Made by a program: the position numbers and the translations under genes
Assembly (NCBI GenBank): GCA_016720145.1
Contig: JADJXV010000001.1
Location: forward strand, 124,001 to 188,000
Source: Ignavibacteria bacterium
Lineage (GTDB): Bacteria; Bacteroidota; Ignavibacteria; Kapaibacteriales; UBA961
DNA: 64,000 bases
Reading direction: 5' to 3'
Shown here: positions 38,606 to 46,995 of the stretch, one piece after another
How positions within the stretch are numbered: position 1 is the first letter of the stretch
Layout of the letters: each line of letters opens with the position of its first letter
The notes under the pieces: generated by a model
Databases searched by the model: none
What the model was told of the DNA's origin: nothing
What the model saw: the letters and a program-made list of their open reading frames with translations, nothing else

Positions 38606-40951
38606 CTACTCTTTCACTACTTTCCGCACAATCACCGAACGTCCATTACGAATACTCAGAAAAAATACACCGGAAGAAGCATGAGAAAAGTCAATTTCCT
38701 GTGAAAATGTACCGTCCGGCGTCATGCTTGCCGTAAATTCCATCATCCTCGACCCAAGCAAATTCTGAATTGTAAACGTGAGTTCATTACCTTTCGGTTG
38801 TTCAATTTTCCCGTCAATTCTAAATGTTGTCGAAAATGGACTTGGATAGACATTGACATTTCCTTGTAGTTCTGTAGCCGGCTCATCGACAGCGATTAGC
38901 TGCGACTGCTGTACCGGTAAGGATCTGATTCTCTTCTTGGTTGCATCATAAATAGCATTGCAGAGCGCAGGGGACACCGACGGATAGCCGGCCTCGCCGA
39001 CTCCTCTCGGTGAACTCGTACTAGGTATGATATACACTTCAATCTTCGGCATTTCATTAATACGGAGCCATTCAAAATCGATAAACGTACTTTGCTTCAC
39101 AGCTCCTTTTTCAATCGTAATTGCCGATTTAAGCGCTGTTGAAAGTGCATCGACACACGCGCCTTCGACTTGGGCCTCTACTCCCATTGGATTAATTGCC
39201 ACACCACAATCGATGACCGCCACTACTCTTTCAATTTTCAGAATCCCAATATCAGATACCGACACCTCTATCACATGCGCGCAATAAGCGTACGAATCGG
39301 TACACGCAATTCCACGACCCCAGCCCGGAGGTAATGGTTTTGTCCATTCGGCGCGCGAAGCTGCTTGATCCAAAACATCGCGTAAGCGTCCTGCAGGTAA
39401 TAGATTACGGCGGAATTGATACGGATCGGCTTTGGCGGCTATTGCCAATTCATCCATAAAACATTCATTGACAAATACGGTGGATGAGTGCTGCACGGAG
39501 CGCCATGCGCCGGTAGGAACAGGACTGCTGAGCGAACCTCCGGTGAGTGAGGGAGAAGGTACTTGATACGTAGGATTTTCACCCATATTCGATGGAGAGA
39601 CTTTTTGTATCCAACCGGTGACTTTGCCATCAGCAGAAAGACCACCCTTGAATGAATGATAGCTTGCAGGACGATATCCGTCGTTTTTCATATCGTCAGC
39701 ACGCGTAAACATAAACAGAATCGGCATTTTAAAAGTCAATGAAATGCGCGCTGCATACGAGGCAAAATCTGTATTACTTCGTCGACCGAACCCACCACCC
39801 ATCAAAGTAGTATTCACAGTGATTTTTGACGCTGCAAGTCCGGTTGCTTGTGCGGCGGCATTTAATACACCATCACCACTTTGAGACGGACACCATATCT
39901 CCGCGCTGTCGGTGCGAACGTCTGCCACACAATTCATTGGTTCCATTGTCGCATGCGCGAGATAGGGAAGTTCGTAGGCAGCTTCGATCTTTATCGCAGA
40001 GGTAGCAGGTACGTCCGATACCGTACCAACACTCGTTTTCATACGCGAGGAAATGACTGAACTATCTATACTTACATTATTCCCCATATTCCATTCGATC
40101 TTTAATGCTTCTCTTCCTTGCAATGCAGCAAAAGTATTATCAGCTACAACCACGACACCGGAAATGCCGGGGACACGCTCGGCTTTGATCACGCCGGGTA
40201 TTTTGAGTGCATCCGACGCATCGAATGTGCGGACAGATGCCCCAAAAGCAGGAGGCATCGCCACAACGGCATATTTCATCCCGGGAATGCGTACATCGAG
40301 TCCGTAAATGGCTTTGCCCGAAACGATATCAGGATTGTCAATATGCGGCTGTCGCGTACCGATTAACGTAAAATTCGCAACATTTTTAAGAGTTGCATTG
40401 GTTGGTACTGAGATAGTTGCAGCGACATCAATCAGTTCGGCGTAGGTAGCCTGACGAGTACCATTCTTTTCGGTAACAACGCTTTTTTTGGTTGTACAAT
40501 TAGCTTCAGCTATGCTCCATTTTTTGGCTGCAGCGGAGATCATCATCGATCGTACGGTAGCTCCCGCCCTGCGTAGATTATTATAACTTCCTGATACACT
40601 TCCACTTCCGCCGGTGCCGAGTGAACCATTTCCTGCATTCGGGCGAGCTTGCTTTACTTTTACTTTTGACCAATCGGCGTCCATTTCTTCGGCGACAATC
40701 ATAGCAAGGGAGGTGCGGATACCTTGTCCCATTTCTGACTTAGCTACGGTAATAGTAACCGTACCATCTGGGTCAATTTTGACCCAAACAGTGGGTTCGA
40801 AGCTTTGTGCAGATTCCTCTTGTAACGTTCGGAGTAAAGATCCCCCTGCAAGTGTAGAATTAAGTACCATACCAACACCTACCGCAGAAATACCGATGAT
40901 AAAGCTACGACGTGTAGGTTTAGGCATATCGAGAGTTGTAAGACTATTCAT
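38606..40951 (-). CDS. Molybdenum hydroxylase catalytic subunit (IorB type) with Tat signal and T9SS domain, copy 1
   Basis: This 781-residue xanthine dehydrogenase-family large subunit resembles the molybdopterin-binding chain of isoquinoline 1-oxidoreductase-type enzymes. A twin-arginine signal (TRRSFIIGISAVGVGMVLNS) opens the protein. YELPYLAHATMEPMNCVADV, GGGFGRR and RGVGEAGYPSVSPALCNAIY supply cofactor contacts and the catalytic Glu in GVGE. The last 80 residues (VYPSPFSTTFRIDGKIEQPK to SGVFFLSIRNG) are a T9SS type A sorting domain. Family members have no such domain, so this is a fusion. It would oxidise an N-heteroaromatic or aldehyde substrate using water and pass electrons to the [2Fe-2S] subunit. 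The substrate is unknown. Confidence 0.9.
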   Translation of the reverse strand: MNSLTTLDMPKPTRRSFIIGISAVGVGMVLNSTLAGGSLLRTLQEESAQSFEPTVWVKIDPDGTVTITVAKSEMGQGIRTSLAMIVAEEMDADWSKVKVKQARPNAGNGSLGTGGSGSVSGSYNNLRRAGATVRSMMISAAAKKWSIAEANCTTKKSVVTEKNGTRQATYAELIDVAATISVPTNATLKNVANFTLIGTRQPHIDNPDIVSGKAIYGLDVRIPGMKYAVVAMPPAFGASVRTFDASDALKIPGVIKAERVPGISGVVVVADNTFAALQGREALKIEWNMGNNVSIDSSVISSRMKTSVGTVSDVPATSAIKIEAAYELPYLAHATMEPMNCVADVRTDSAEIWCPSQSGDGVLNAAAQATGLAASKITVNTTLMGGGFGRRSNTDFASYAARISLTFKMPILFMFTRADDMKNDGYRPASYHSFKGGLSADGKVTGWIQKVSPSNMGENPTYQVPSPSLTGGSLSSPVPTGAWRSVQHSSTVFVNECFMDELAIAAKADPYQFRRNLLPAGRLRDVLDQAASRAEWTKPLPPGWGRGIACTDSYAYCAHVIEVSVSDIGILKIERVVAVIDCGVAINPMGVEAQVEGACVDALSTALKSAITIEKGAVKQSTFIDFEWLRINEMPKIEVYIIPSTSSPRGVGEAGYPSVSPALCNAIYDATKKRIRSLPVQQSQLIAVDEPATELQGNVNVYPSPFSTTFRIDGKIEQPKGNELTFTIQNLLGSRMMEFTASMTPDGTFSQEIDFSHASSGVFFLSIRNGRSVIVRKVVKE

Positions 40952-40991
40952 ACGTTTATGTAAATAAATGAGAATAATAGAGTAATTAAGT

Positions 40992-43349
40992 TTATGTTTT
41001 TATGATAGAATGGACTGATCGGCTTTCGCCGCAAGTAACAGTCAGAAAGTACACGCCAGCAGGAGATAGAGGAAATTCAATTATTTCTTCAAATTGACCT
41101 GTATCGGAAAGAGGTGAGTTCAATTTTACGATTGTCGAACCGAGTATATTTTCAATCGATATCGAGACTTCGGTGAGCGGTGTTTGTACTGAACCTGAAA
41201 TAGTACAGAATGTCGTGATAGGATTCGGGAAGACGTTGATATTTAAGTCGTTAAAGTCAGTTTGAGGATTAGATTCAACAGAAGAAATTTCTGTTTTTTG
41301 AATTGGAAGCTTGCGTACACGTTTGCCAGTCGCTTGAAAAATTGCATTACACAAAGCAGGTGTCACCGAAGGAAAACCCATCTCACCGACACCGAGCGGC
41401 TGGCGTGTACCGGGCATAATATGCACTTCAATTTTGGGCATTTCATTGATAGTAAGCCATCCAAAATCTGCGAAAGTCTGTTGCACAATGCCACCTTTAT
41501 CAATCGTAATTTCACTTTTCAGTGCTGTTGATAATGCGTCCACCACCGCTCCTTGCATTTGTGCTTCCACTCCCATTGGATTGATGACAATTCCACAATC
41601 AATGACAGCGATGACGCGATCGACTTTAATTTGTCCTTTTGACGATACAGTTACCTCGACGACATGCGCCACGTCCGAACTCCAACTATAGCAAGCAATT
41701 CCACGGCCACGTCCTGCCGGCATTGGACTATTCCAATTGGCAAGTTCGGCTGCTTTTTCTAAGACAATTCTCAACCTCGAATCCACCGGAAGCATTGCGC
41801 GTCTGAACTCAAAAGGGTCTTTTTTAGCGGCAAAAGCGAGTTCGTCGATAAAACACTCATAAGCAAATATCGAAGATGTATGGCCTACTGATCGCCATGC
41901 ACCGACCGGTAGAGGGAAGTTTATGAGTTCATTGGAAGTTGTCGGAGGTGAAATTTGGTACGGTGGCATACCGCTATTATCACCATTGACTGTATAATGA
42001 ATTATGTCAGTGATATTTCCGGAAGCATCAAGGCCACCTTTGCATAAATGATAGCTTGCGGGTCGATAATAATCGATACGAAAGTCATCATATCTTGTAA
42101 GCATAAATAAAACAGGCATCTTGAATGCCTTGGATATAAGAACAGCAGCAATTGCAATATCGATATACAATCGTCTGCCGAATCCACCTCCGAGAAGTGG
42201 CACATTGACAATGACTGATTCGATTGGCATCCCGAGGCGTTTGGCTGATTCGGAGCGTACATAATCGACCACCTGTGTTCCACACCAAATTTCTGCACGA
42301 TTATCTCGCACATCAGCGAGACAATTCATCGGTTCCATCGTCGCATGAGCAAGATACGGCAACTCATACTGTGCCTCGATAGTAGAAAATGTACCATCAG
42401 GCAGCGTGGGAAGAGTACTAATTTTAGTTTGCAATTGCCGGCTGATTTCAGCACTGTCCAGTGTTGCATGTTTGTCAGTATTCCATTGAATTATAAGAGC
42501 TTCTCTGCCTTTTATAGCAGAATACGTATTCTCAGCCAAGACCACATATCCAAGATCAGGTACGAATTCTACTTTCAAAACTCCGGCTACTTTGAGGGCT
42601 TGAGAAGTATCAATTGAAACAATAAAAGCGCCAAAGGCCGGTGGGTTGATATAGAGAGCATATTTCATATTCGGGACTCGCACATCTAGTCCGTAAATTG
42701 CTTTTCCGGAGACAATGTCAGCAGTGTCAATATGAGCTTTGCGAGTACCAATAATTGAAAAGTCTGTTGAACTTTTGAGAGGTGGATTGGAGGGAATTCC
42801 TTGGATGGACGCTAATTCGGTGAGCTCACCATAAGAAACAGTTCGTGTACCATTGATTTCAGAAATACTACTATTTTTCGAAACGCAATTTTCAGGTGAT
42901 ATGTTCCATTGTTGAGCAGCTGCAGCTATCAATATAGCGCGAGCTGTGGCACCGACCTTACGAAGGTGGTCGTATTTCAAGAGAATACTATTACTTCCGC
43001 CCGTTGTGTCGATGTGTTCATTCGCTTTCATATCATCCGGACGTGCGTGTCTCACTATCACTTTCGTCCAATCTGCATCTAATTCTTCAGCAAGTATCAT
43101 CGCAAAGGATGTGCGAATTCCTTGTCCCATTTCGGATTTGGCTATTGTCAGGGTAATGGTACCATCCGGGTCAATCTTGATTTCGGTACTTGGCGAAAAG
43201 CTATGATTGGAAAGTGAATCAACCGGTTCAAAAGGAGTGACTTGTGAATAAGCTGACGACATGACTACTCCCACACCGGTGACCATCATTCCTAGCATAA
43301 AGCTTCGGCGAGTTGGTGCGGGAACTATGTCTTTTATGAGCTTTTTCAT
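40992..43349 (-). CDS. Molybdenum hydroxylase catalytic subunit with Tat signal and T9SS domain, copy 2
   Basis: This 785-residue paralog of the neighbouring genes starts MKKLIKDIVPAPTRRSFMLG with an intact twin-arginine motif. Family motifs are YELPYLAHATMEPMNCLADV, LLGGGFGRR and LGVGEMGFPSVTPALCNAIF. The T9SS region is NVFPNPITTFCTISGSVQTP to AGVYFLTVTCG. It is more diverged than copies 1 and 3 in the substrate channel region (for example GGSNSILLKYDHLRKVGATA in place of GGSGSVSGSYNNLRRAGATV). This suggests a different substrate. It lies 29 bases before copy 3's coding end and 40 bases from copy 1, as an operon. Confidence 0.9.
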   Translation of the reverse strand: MKKLIKDIVPAPTRRSFMLGMMVTGVGVVMSSAYSQVTPFEPVDSLSNHSFSPSTEIKIDPDGTITLTIAKSEMGQGIRTSFAMILAEELDADWTKVIVRHARPDDMKANEHIDTTGGSNSILLKYDHLRKVGATARAILIAAAAQQWNISPENCVSKNSSISEINGTRTVSYGELTELASIQGIPSNPPLKSSTDFSIIGTRKAHIDTADIVSGKAIYGLDVRVPNMKYALYINPPAFGAFIVSIDTSQALKVAGVLKVEFVPDLGYVVLAENTYSAIKGREALIIQWNTDKHATLDSAEISRQLQTKISTLPTLPDGTFSTIEAQYELPYLAHATMEPMNCLADVRDNRAEIWCGTQVVDYVRSESAKRLGMPIESVIVNVPLLGGGFGRRLYIDIAIAAVLISKAFKMPVLFMLTRYDDFRIDYYRPASYHLCKGGLDASGNITDIIHYTVNGDNSGMPPYQISPPTTSNELINFPLPVGAWRSVGHTSSIFAYECFIDELAFAAKKDPFEFRRAMLPVDSRLRIVLEKAAELANWNSPMPAGRGRGIACYSWSSDVAHVVEVTVSSKGQIKVDRVIAVIDCGIVINPMGVEAQMQGAVVDALSTALKSEITIDKGGIVQQTFADFGWLTINEMPKIEVHIMPGTRQPLGVGEMGFPSVTPALCNAIFQATGKRVRKLPIQKTEISSVESNPQTDFNDLNINVFPNPITTFCTISGSVQTPLTEVSISIENILGSTIVKLNSPLSDTGQFEEIIEFPLSPAGVYFLTVTCGESRSVHSIIKT

Positions 43350-43378
43350 ACGAATTCACTGTGAGTAAATTATTCAAT

Positions 43379-45733
43379 CTATTCCTTAATAACTTTCCGT
43401 GTGATTGTTTTAGACCCACATTTGACAGTAAGGAAATAAACACCTGTTGTAGCTCTTGGAAAATCAATCGTTTGTGAGAATTCACCAACCGAAGTAAGTT
43501 TTCCTTGTAAATCTAAAAGATTCAAACCGAGCATATTCTGGATTGAAAAGGTAATGTCGCTTGTTGTAGGATTCACTACTTGCCCCTGAACGGTAAATGA
43601 TGTCGTAAAAGGACTTGGGAAGACATTCATATCTCCGTTATCCAATTCAATTGGTGAATTGGCTGATGAGAGGGAGGTATTTTGAATAGGAAGTGAACGT
43701 ACTCTAATACCGGTAGCATTAAAAATTGCATTGCAGAGAGCAGGTGTTACGGAAGGGAATCCTGCCTCACCCATACCAGATGGTGAACTCGAGCTCGGCA
43801 TGATATGGACTTTGATTTTCGGCATTTCATTAATGCGTAACCATTCATAATCGATGAATGTACTCTGCTTGATTGCTCCTTTTTCAACGGTAATTTCCGC
43901 TTTAATTGCTGTAGAAAGTGCATCCACCGCAGCACCTTCCATTTGTGCTTCGACGCCCAAAGGATTGACCGCGATACCACAATCAACAACGGCTATGATT
44001 CGTTCGACTTTGAGCTCCCCAATCGGCGAGACCGATACTTCGATCACATGAGCAACACTCGAATAAGCGTTCGTACATGCAATACCACGTCCCCATCCTG
44101 ACGGTAAAGGCTTGGTCCACTCGGCGAGTTCGGCAGCTTTATTGAGTACTGCCAACAGTCGCGGATTATTCGTAAGCATATCCCGTCGAAAGAGATATGG
44201 ATCTTTGCCGGCAGCAGTGGCTAATTCATCAATAAAGCATTCATTGACAAAGACGCTCGATGTGTGACCGACCGAACGCCACGCGCCAACGGAAACAGGC
44301 AAGCTGACATTCACACTGCTCAATCTCGGCTGAGGCATCGCGTATGGTGGGTAAGTACTATTGTCTCCATTGGCGGTATAGTGGAAAATTCCGGTGATTT
44401 TACCGGCCGCATCGACTCCACCCTTGCAGGCATGAAAGCTCGCAGGACGGAAATAATCGCTTGACATGTCATCTTTACGAGAGAACATGAAGAGAACCGG
44501 CACTTTGAATGCTTTCGAAATACGAGCGGCAAAAGGTGCATACTCAGCATATAAGCGTCTGCCGAATCCACCGCCCATGAGGGTAACGTTAAATTTGATA
44601 TTCGCGGCTGGAATCCCGGTTGCGCTGGCCACGCTACTGAGCGCGCTGTCGCCGACCTGCGTCGGACACCATATTTCAGCAGTTGTGTCGCGTACGTCAG
44701 CGACGCAATTCATCGGTTCCATCGTCGCATGGGCAATATAAGGCAGTTGATATTCTGCCTCCACAATCTTCGCTGTCGTCGTAGGCAAGTCTCCTAATTT
44801 TGTAAAGCCGGCCCGTAATTTATCGCTGATACCAGAACTATTCAAACTTGTATTATATCCCATATTCCATTGAATTTTCAGGGCTTCCCGCGCGGTGAGA
44901 GCTGCGTATGAATTGTCGGCAAGCACGACGAGACCGACATTTGCAACATTCTCAATTCGAATCACTCCGGGTACTTTCAGCGCTTCGGTCGAATCAATGG
45001 ATACAATCGAGGCGCCGAGTGCTATTTGTCGCACCATTACAGCATATTTCATTCCCGGTATGCGGACGTCGAGACCGTAGATCGCTTTGCCGGAGACGAC
45101 ATCGGCATTATCGACACGTGGAATACGCTTGCCGATGATCTTGAAATTACCTACACTTTTTAGTGGTGGGTTCGAGGGTGGGGTTATATTGGCAGCATCG
45201 TCGGTGAGACCTCCATAAGTAATTTGCCGCGAACCGTTTACTTCACTAATTACTCCATTGCTTGCTGAGCAGGTTGACTCTGAGACTCCCCATTTTTTTG
45301 CAGCTGCCGATATCATTACCGACCGTATCGAAGCACCAATTCTTCGGAGATTCGTATAGCTGCCCGATACGCTTCCACTGCCTCCTGTCATCGGTGCTCC
45401 GGCGTCTGATGTACCGGCACGCGACTGACGAACTTTTACTTTCGACCAGTCGGCATCCATTTCATCGGCAACTATCATCGCAAGCGAAGTGCGTACACCT
45501 TGTCCCATTTCAGCGCGATTGATGGTGATGGTCGTTGTACCGTCGGGGTCAATTTTCACCCAAACGTTAGGTTCGTTGCTCAGTGCAGTTTGTTCGGGTT
45601 GTATCATGAAGACCTCGCTATGAGTAGAAATTGTTGAAACGACAAAGCCAATACCGGTCGCAGCCATGCCGAGCAGAAAGCTTGTTTCGGAGTGAGTTGG
45701 GAGTCCGGTTGTGGAGGGAGTAAATATTGGCAT
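43379..45733 (-). CDS. Molybdenum hydroxylase catalytic subunit with T9SS domain, copy 3 (no twin arginine)
   Basis: The protein has 784 residues, is close to copy 1 and is the first of the three in transcription order. All family motifs are present: YQLPYIAHATMEPMNCVADV, MGGGFGRR and SGMGEAGFPSVTPALCNAIF. The T9SS domain is NVFPSPFTTSFTVQGQVVNP to TGVYFLTVKCG. The N-terminus reads LPTHSETSFLLGMAATGIGF. The TRRSF of the other copies is replaced by HSETSF, so the two arginines required for Tat export are gone although the hydrophobic core remains. Unless it hitchhikes or uses Sec, it should stay in the cytoplasm. It begins 17 bases downstream of the ogt remnant. Confidence 0.9.
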   Translation of the reverse strand: MPIFTPSTTGLPTHSETSFLLGMAATGIGFVVSTISTHSEVFMIQPEQTALSNEPNVWVKIDPDGTTTITINRAEMGQGVRTSLAMIVADEMDADWSKVKVRQSRAGTSDAGAPMTGGSGSVSGSYTNLRRIGASIRSVMISAAAKKWGVSESTCSASNGVISEVNGSRQITYGGLTDDAANITPPSNPPLKSVGNFKIIGKRIPRVDNADVVSGKAIYGLDVRIPGMKYAVMVRQIALGASIVSIDSTEALKVPGVIRIENVANVGLVVLADNSYAALTAREALKIQWNMGYNTSLNSSGISDKLRAGFTKLGDLPTTTAKIVEAEYQLPYIAHATMEPMNCVADVRDTTAEIWCPTQVGDSALSSVASATGIPAANIKFNVTLMGGGFGRRLYAEYAPFAARISKAFKVPVLFMFSRKDDMSSDYFRPASFHACKGGVDAAGKITGIFHYTANGDNSTYPPYAMPQPRLSSVNVSLPVSVGAWRSVGHTSSVFVNECFIDELATAAGKDPYLFRRDMLTNNPRLLAVLNKAAELAEWTKPLPSGWGRGIACTNAYSSVAHVIEVSVSPIGELKVERIIAVVDCGIAVNPLGVEAQMEGAAVDALSTAIKAEITVEKGAIKQSTFIDYEWLRINEMPKIKVHIMPSSSSPSGMGEAGFPSVTPALCNAIFNATGIRVRSLPIQNTSLSSANSPIELDNGDMNVFPSPFTTSFTVQGQVVNPTTSDITFSIQNMLGLNLLDLQGKLTSVGEFSQTIDFPRATTGVYFLTVKCGSKTITRKVIKE

Positions 45734-45750
45734 GTACTATTATAAATTAT

Positions 45751-46180
45751 TTATAAAAATGATAATTGTGATGCACTTCCGGCAATAGATTTTTCATGTT
45801 CCAACAGCCAATGCTTGCGCCAAAGTTCACCGGCATATCCAACCATGCTACCGTCCGAACCGATCACACGGTGACAGGGAACGAGTATCGCAATCTTTGT
45901 TTTTACCATTTGCCAGTACCATGGCACGGGCTAAATTTTTATCACCGAGAATAATAGCCAAGTCTAAATAAGATATTGTGTTGCCGTAGTCGATTCCGTT
46001 GAGATTTTGCCATACATTTAGTTGAAATTCTGTACCTTTTTGACGAATCGGAACGCTGAATTCCTTGATAGTACCGGCAAAATATTCGGTGAGTTCGTGC
46101 GCGCATTGCAATACAATTTCAGTAGGATTCACACTTGTAATTATTGAAATCTGATAAATTCCACACTTGAAATAGTTCAT
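45751..46180 (-). pseudogene. ogt: Methylated-DNA--protein-cysteine methyltransferase, frameshifted
   Basis: The ATG at 46180 begins MNYFKCGIYQISIITS. The frame has GTEFQLNVWQNLNGIDYGNT and SYLDLAIILGDKNLARA, then shifts. Removing one A from the minus-strand A5 run at 45900-45904 restores GKTKIAILVPCHRVIGSDGS and the ending LWRKHWLLEHEKSIAGSASQ. PCHRV is the active-site motif, with the Cys that accepts the alkyl group from O6-alkylguanine. The corrected length is 142 residues, a compact Ogt. As sequenced the active site is out of frame. It lies between the iron-sulfur subunit and the first hydroxylase, an unexpected position for a DNA repair gene, and would share their transcript. Confidence 0.88.
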
Positions 46181-46243
46181 TATCCGATCCAACAATGAGA
46201 ATATATCCAAGGAGAATCGATAACATATTGACAAATCATATAA

Positions 46244-46693
46244 TTATCCGCCGGCTGCTTGGTGAATCGCTGCACGAATCCGCTGATACGTACCACATCT
46301 GCATACGTCATCGTGCATCCAATTGTCAATATCCTCATCGGTCGGTTTTGGAATACTTATCAGGAGGGCTGCAGCATTCATAATTTGACCGGCTTGGCAG
46401 TAGCCGCATTGCGGTACATCGAGCTCGATCCATGCTTTTTGCAAAGGGTGGGAATTGTCGGTGCTTAGACCTTCAATTGTGGTGATGTTTTTACCAACTA
46501 ACGTTGAAATCGGAGCAAGGCAAGAGCGAACTGCTTGATTATCAACAAGTACCGAACAAGCTCCGCATACACCGACTCCGCAGCCATACTTTGAACCTGT
46601 CATATTTAAGATATCTCGTAATGCCCATAAAAGTGGCATTTCCGGAGGTGCATTTACTTCACGGGATTGCCCGTTAATCATTAATGTTGGCAT
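46244..46693 (-). CDS. [2Fe-2S] subunit of molybdenum hydroxylase (IorA/CoxS type)
   Basis: This 149-residue small subunit of xanthine dehydrogenase-family enzymes has a plant-type [2Fe-2S] ferredoxin domain with GSKYGCGVGVCGACSVLV and a distal Cys in VRSC. A helical all-alpha [2Fe-2S] domain follows with CGYCQAGQIM and DDVCRCGTYQRIRAAI. It passes electrons from the molybdenum site to an acceptor. It has no signal peptide, so export would need co-translocation with a Tat-targeted large subunit. AGGAG at 46701-46705 (minus strand) is 7 bases before the ATG. It is the only small subunit in the window for three large ones, and is divergent from moaA. Confidence 0.95.
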   Translation of the reverse strand: MPTLMINGQSREVNAPPEMPLLWALRDILNMTGSKYGCGVGVCGACSVLVDNQAVRSCLAPISTLVGKNITTIEGLSTDNSHPLQKAWIELDVPQCGYCQAGQIMNAAALLISIPKPTDEDIDNWMHDDVCRCGTYQRIRAAIHQAAGG

Positions 46694-46845
46694 ACATATA
46701 CTCCTATCGTTAGTTAAAAAGTATCACAAAAATTAGTTTCTTCAAAATTAAACAATTAAATGAAACTTAGGAGTAGTATTTACCAACAATTATTACTAAA
46801 ATTTACAGTTTAAATTTTTATGTTTTTCTGCCACACATCAAATAG

Positions 46846-46854
46846 GTAATTTGC
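46846..46854 (+). promoter_or_regulatory. Candidate promoter box GTAATTTGC upstream of moaA
   Basis: The same nonamer precedes the O-methyltransferase and nuoG. Here it leaves a leader of about 140 bases before the moaA ATG. The 302-base gap 46694-46995 between iorA-type and moaA genes holds this box and the hairpin at 46931-46950. Nothing else was recognised. Confidence 0.3.
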
Positions 46855-46930
46855 ATTGAAATGATAGATTCTTTGTATGGACAAGATTCATAGACAGCTC
46901 GAGCGATCGTAATGGACAAGTAGTATAAAT

Positions 46931-46950
46931 CTATGATGTTTGCATCATAG
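46931..46950. promoter_or_regulatory. Perfect inverted repeat in moaA leader (possible operator)
   Basis: CTATGATG-TTTG-CATCATAG is a perfect 8-bp stem with a 4-base loop, 46 bases upstream of the moaA ATG. It has no T tract, so it is not a terminator. It could be an operator for a dimeric regulator or a leader hairpin. I do not see the conserved core of the known Moco RNA motif. Confidence 0.35.
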
Positions 46951-46995
46951 TATTATCTAAAATTTACGTTAAAATTCGAAATACCAATCTTTATT

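Noticed and set aside
46855..46995. Moco riboswitch in the moaA leader
   Set aside because: The conserved core of the known Moco RNA motif was not recognised. Only a simple 8-bp hairpin is visible.
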